From Candidatus Bathyarchaeota archaeon (GTDB taxonomy: Archaea > Thermoproteota > Bathyarchaeia > Bathyarchaeales > Bathycorpusculaceae), in assembly GCA_003164295.1 (NCBI GenBank), contig PLTA01000021.1:34908-88702 (forward strand): a stretch of DNA of 53,795 nt. The letters are read 5' to 3'. A program made the translations under genes and the position numbers. Each line of letters begins with the position of its first letter. Position 1 is the first letter of the stretch. A model generated the notes under the pieces. It ran no database searches. It worked only from the letters and a program-made list of their open reading frames with translations, and was not told where the DNA came from. Shown here in pieces: positions 52,345 to 53,795 of this stretch.

Positions 52345-52602
52345 ATGGATGATGCTATATCTTCTGCGGAAAAATATTTGCCACATGTAACGAGCCTTAT
52401 CGCTCCAATGCCCCTGGCTGCCTTGCCCCTTCACCAAAAGTTGCGGAGTGCGGGATTCAGTATACTTCATAAACGAACAAAAGCCCTCAGGAAACAGTCA
52501 AAATCCATCACAGGCGTCTCCACAGATGATGTCGGAAAAAAAGCTGCCGAATATGGAGCCGACGATTTTCTAGTTAACCAGTTAAAGCTGAAGCGCTCAT
52601 AA
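52345..52602 (+). CDS. Small hypothetical protein
   Basis: 85 residues: a partly hydrophobic N-terminus (VTSLIAPMPLAALPLHQKL), then a basic helix-rich part (KRTKALRKQSKS) and a C-terminal helix (GKKAAEYGADDFLVNQLKL). It has no ribosome site and no recognised family. It could be a remnant or a chance frame, since flanking sequence is non-coding on both sides. Confidence 0.3.
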   Translation: MDDAISSAEKYLPHVTSLIAPMPLAALPLHQKLRSAGFSILHKRTKALRKQSKSITGVSTDDVGKKAAEYGADDFLVNQLKLKRS

Positions 52603-52762
52603 CTACGGTTCGAGAAAGGTTACGTACAATACAACAAGAACGCTAAGACTTTTGCGAAGATCTATGAATTGGTTAACTTGATTTTTCCGAAATCTGCAAT
52701 TCCCTTTGCAGCAACCACGCAATTTTCTTTGAGGCGTCGGTTCTACAGAAACTATTTATTAC

Positions 52763-52996
52763 TTATTGGCTTATAGGCGGATTTTGCTTGAAGTGCCTTG
52801 AGAAAGATTTTTGTTTTCGATTTACGCCTGCATTCTTTATCACGGATAATGCTTCGGTGTCAGTAATTCCGAAAGGAAGAAAATCCTTGTGAAAACATTC
52901 AAAATGCATCCTTACCTGAACTAACGCATCTTTCTCAGTACTTAAAACATCAAATACATAACCGCAAGGGCATTGAATTCTTAGTTTTCTTTTCAA
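52763..52996 (-). CDS. DUF1059-like small protein
   Basis: About 77 residues from a TTG at 52996. LRIQCPCGYVFDVLSTEKDA and HFECFHKDFLPFGITDTEAL match the DUF1059 pattern (Cys-x-Cys-Gly, an acidic turn, a His-rich helix, then a helix starting at a Thr/Glu pair). These small proteins are widespread in archaea and of unknown function. The Cys and His may bind metal. The longer open frame to 53080 adds a non-matching N-terminus and is unlikely to be translated. Confidence 0.7.
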   Translation of the reverse strand: MKRKLRIQCPCGYVFDVLSTEKDALVQVRMHFECFHKDFLPFGITDTEALSVIKNAGVNRKQKSFSRHFKQNPPISQ

Positions 52997-53080
52997 GCAG
53001 GTACACTTCCGATAAGATTGACTAATTGTAGTGTAGTTAAGATAAAATATTAACTTCTGTGACTGGGTCACCACAGTCAC

Positions 53081-53430
53081 AGCGTGACGTCATAAGGCAG
53101 ACCTGACGATCTTTCACCATTTCGCATATCCGTTTCTTCTTTCCTGCAAAAAACTGCGAAAATCGGCAACCTCGATCATTAAACCGAAGTAATATTTAGA
53201 ATTTTCTTCAACATGAAAAACGGCGATTAAAAGACGAAACAGACATAAAGGTCGGAAGGTAACTCTGAGATGAGGTAAACAATATTTCAAAGCCTCAACC
53301 AGAAATTCTCCCCGTTAACCTTTTTGGTGGAAAAGAAGGCCGATGTGATCTTGGGAATACTTGTTTCTCATGAATTGCAAAACAGGGGATTTTTGGATAA
53401 ATAAAAATTGGCATGAGAGTTATTTAAAAA
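53081..53430. other. Intergenic region before the glycosyltransferase
   Basis: It includes GTGACTGGGTCACCACAGTCAC (two overlapping dyads of GTGAC/GTCAC, 53058-53080 and on), otherwise unremarkable. TATA-like TTATTTAAAAA just before 53431 would give a short leader. Confidence 0.35.
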
Positions 53431-53795
53431 ATGATCCAGAAACAAATTTTGGGTAGTGGACCAAATCACGTTGGGTATTTGAGCACTTATCCCCCAAGAG
53501 AATGCGGAATAGCAAACTTCACAAAAGACTTAATTGATGCTACCCGTGAGCTAAGCGAGCTAAAATCGTCTGTAATTGCGATAAATGAAAAAGGCGCAAT
53601 TTATAATTACGCAGGGCGAGTCAAACTAAAAATTAGTCGAGACAAAATTGAAGACTATGTTAAAGCAGCCGAATACGTAAACACATCAAATATTCAAGTA
53701 TTGGTTATTCAACATGAGTTCGGCCTCTACGGAGGCGACTACGGTGCAAACCTTAAACTCTTCTTAGAACATGTCAAAAAACCAGTCATTACTAC
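53431..53795 (+). CDS. Glycosyltransferase family 4 type protein, 3'-partial
   Basis: 121 residues before the window ends. VGYLSTYPPRECGIANFTKD and VLVIQHEFGLYGGDYG are the N-terminal (acceptor) domain marks of a GT4 group whose members read YPPRECGIATF and QHEFG-GG. These enzymes transfer sugars from activated nucleotide donors. The donor domain lies beyond the window. The ATG at 53431 has no ribosome site. Confidence 0.88.
   Translation, partial: MIQKQILGSGPNHVGYLSTYPPRECGIANFTKDLIDATRELSELKSSVIAINEKGAIYNYAGRVKLKISRDKIEDYVKAAEYVNTSNIQVLVIQHEFGLYGGDYGANLKLFLEHVKKPVIT

Overview
The window comes from an archaeon. The rpoB and rpoA genes are both single unsplit genes, followed by L30e and a short archaeal NusA. 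There is a TFB, an archaeal TFS-type zinc ribbon, TATA-like promoters without bacterial -10/-35 boxes, and a tRNA-Leu whose introns carry archaeal bulge-helix-bulge motifs. Unsplit RpoA together with unsplit RpoB, a moderately AT-rich genome and many membrane-anchored winged-helix proteins point to the TACK group, most likely a Bathyarchaeia-type lineage. That placement is inference.

Layout: 1-1.8 kb holds the 3' part of a catalase-peroxidase gene. 2.4-5.4 kb encodes a large exported, membrane-anchored PQQ-like beta-propeller protein. 6.2-7.5 kb has small genes, a decayed tRNA-Leu 3' fragment and an intact tRNA-Leu(CAA) with two introns. 7.5-10.3 kb carries Tag glycosylase and an M3 oligoendopeptidase. 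10.4-13.2 kb is a candidate defence pair: an N4-cytosine-type DNA methyltransferase followed by a MORC-like GHKL ATPase whose frameshifted C-terminus looks like a HEPN domain. 13.3-16.3 kb is an accessory patch of decayed genes and toxin-antitoxin modules (DUF433/DUF5615, AbrB/PIN). 17-25.1 kb is the RNA polymerase operon. 26.8-30.2 kb is a compact three-gene operon in which a short SMC5/6-like ATPase is translationally coupled to a kleisin-like and a tandem winged-helix (KITE-like) protein. Next to it is a two-lobed AbrB-like regulator preceded by a strictly 10-bp-phased repeat array. Two related arrays lie at 16.5-16.8 kb.

31-42 kb holds a TFS gene interrupted by an amber codon, an MscS channel, a metzincin protease, several unknown genes, and two small operons headed by or ending in paralogous winged-helix proteins. 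One of these is preceded by a sequence that can fold as an H-type pseudoknot. 42.6-47.5 kb is a degraded head-tail provirus. It has tRNA-like 3' fragments, palindromic operators, a frameshifted terminase large subunit, and a portal gene fused in frame to the C-terminal acetyltransferase part of a COG2401-type ATPase. 48-53.8 kb contains small membrane and regulatory proteins, HicB, a ribbon-helix-helix protein, TFB, a VapBC pair, a DUF1059-like protein and the start of a GT4 glycosyltransferase.

Broken reading frames are concentrated in the accessory stretches. The roughly 8 kb RNA polymerase operon and the 3.4 kb SMC operon show none, which argues for genuine decay of accessory genes rather than uniformly poor sequence.
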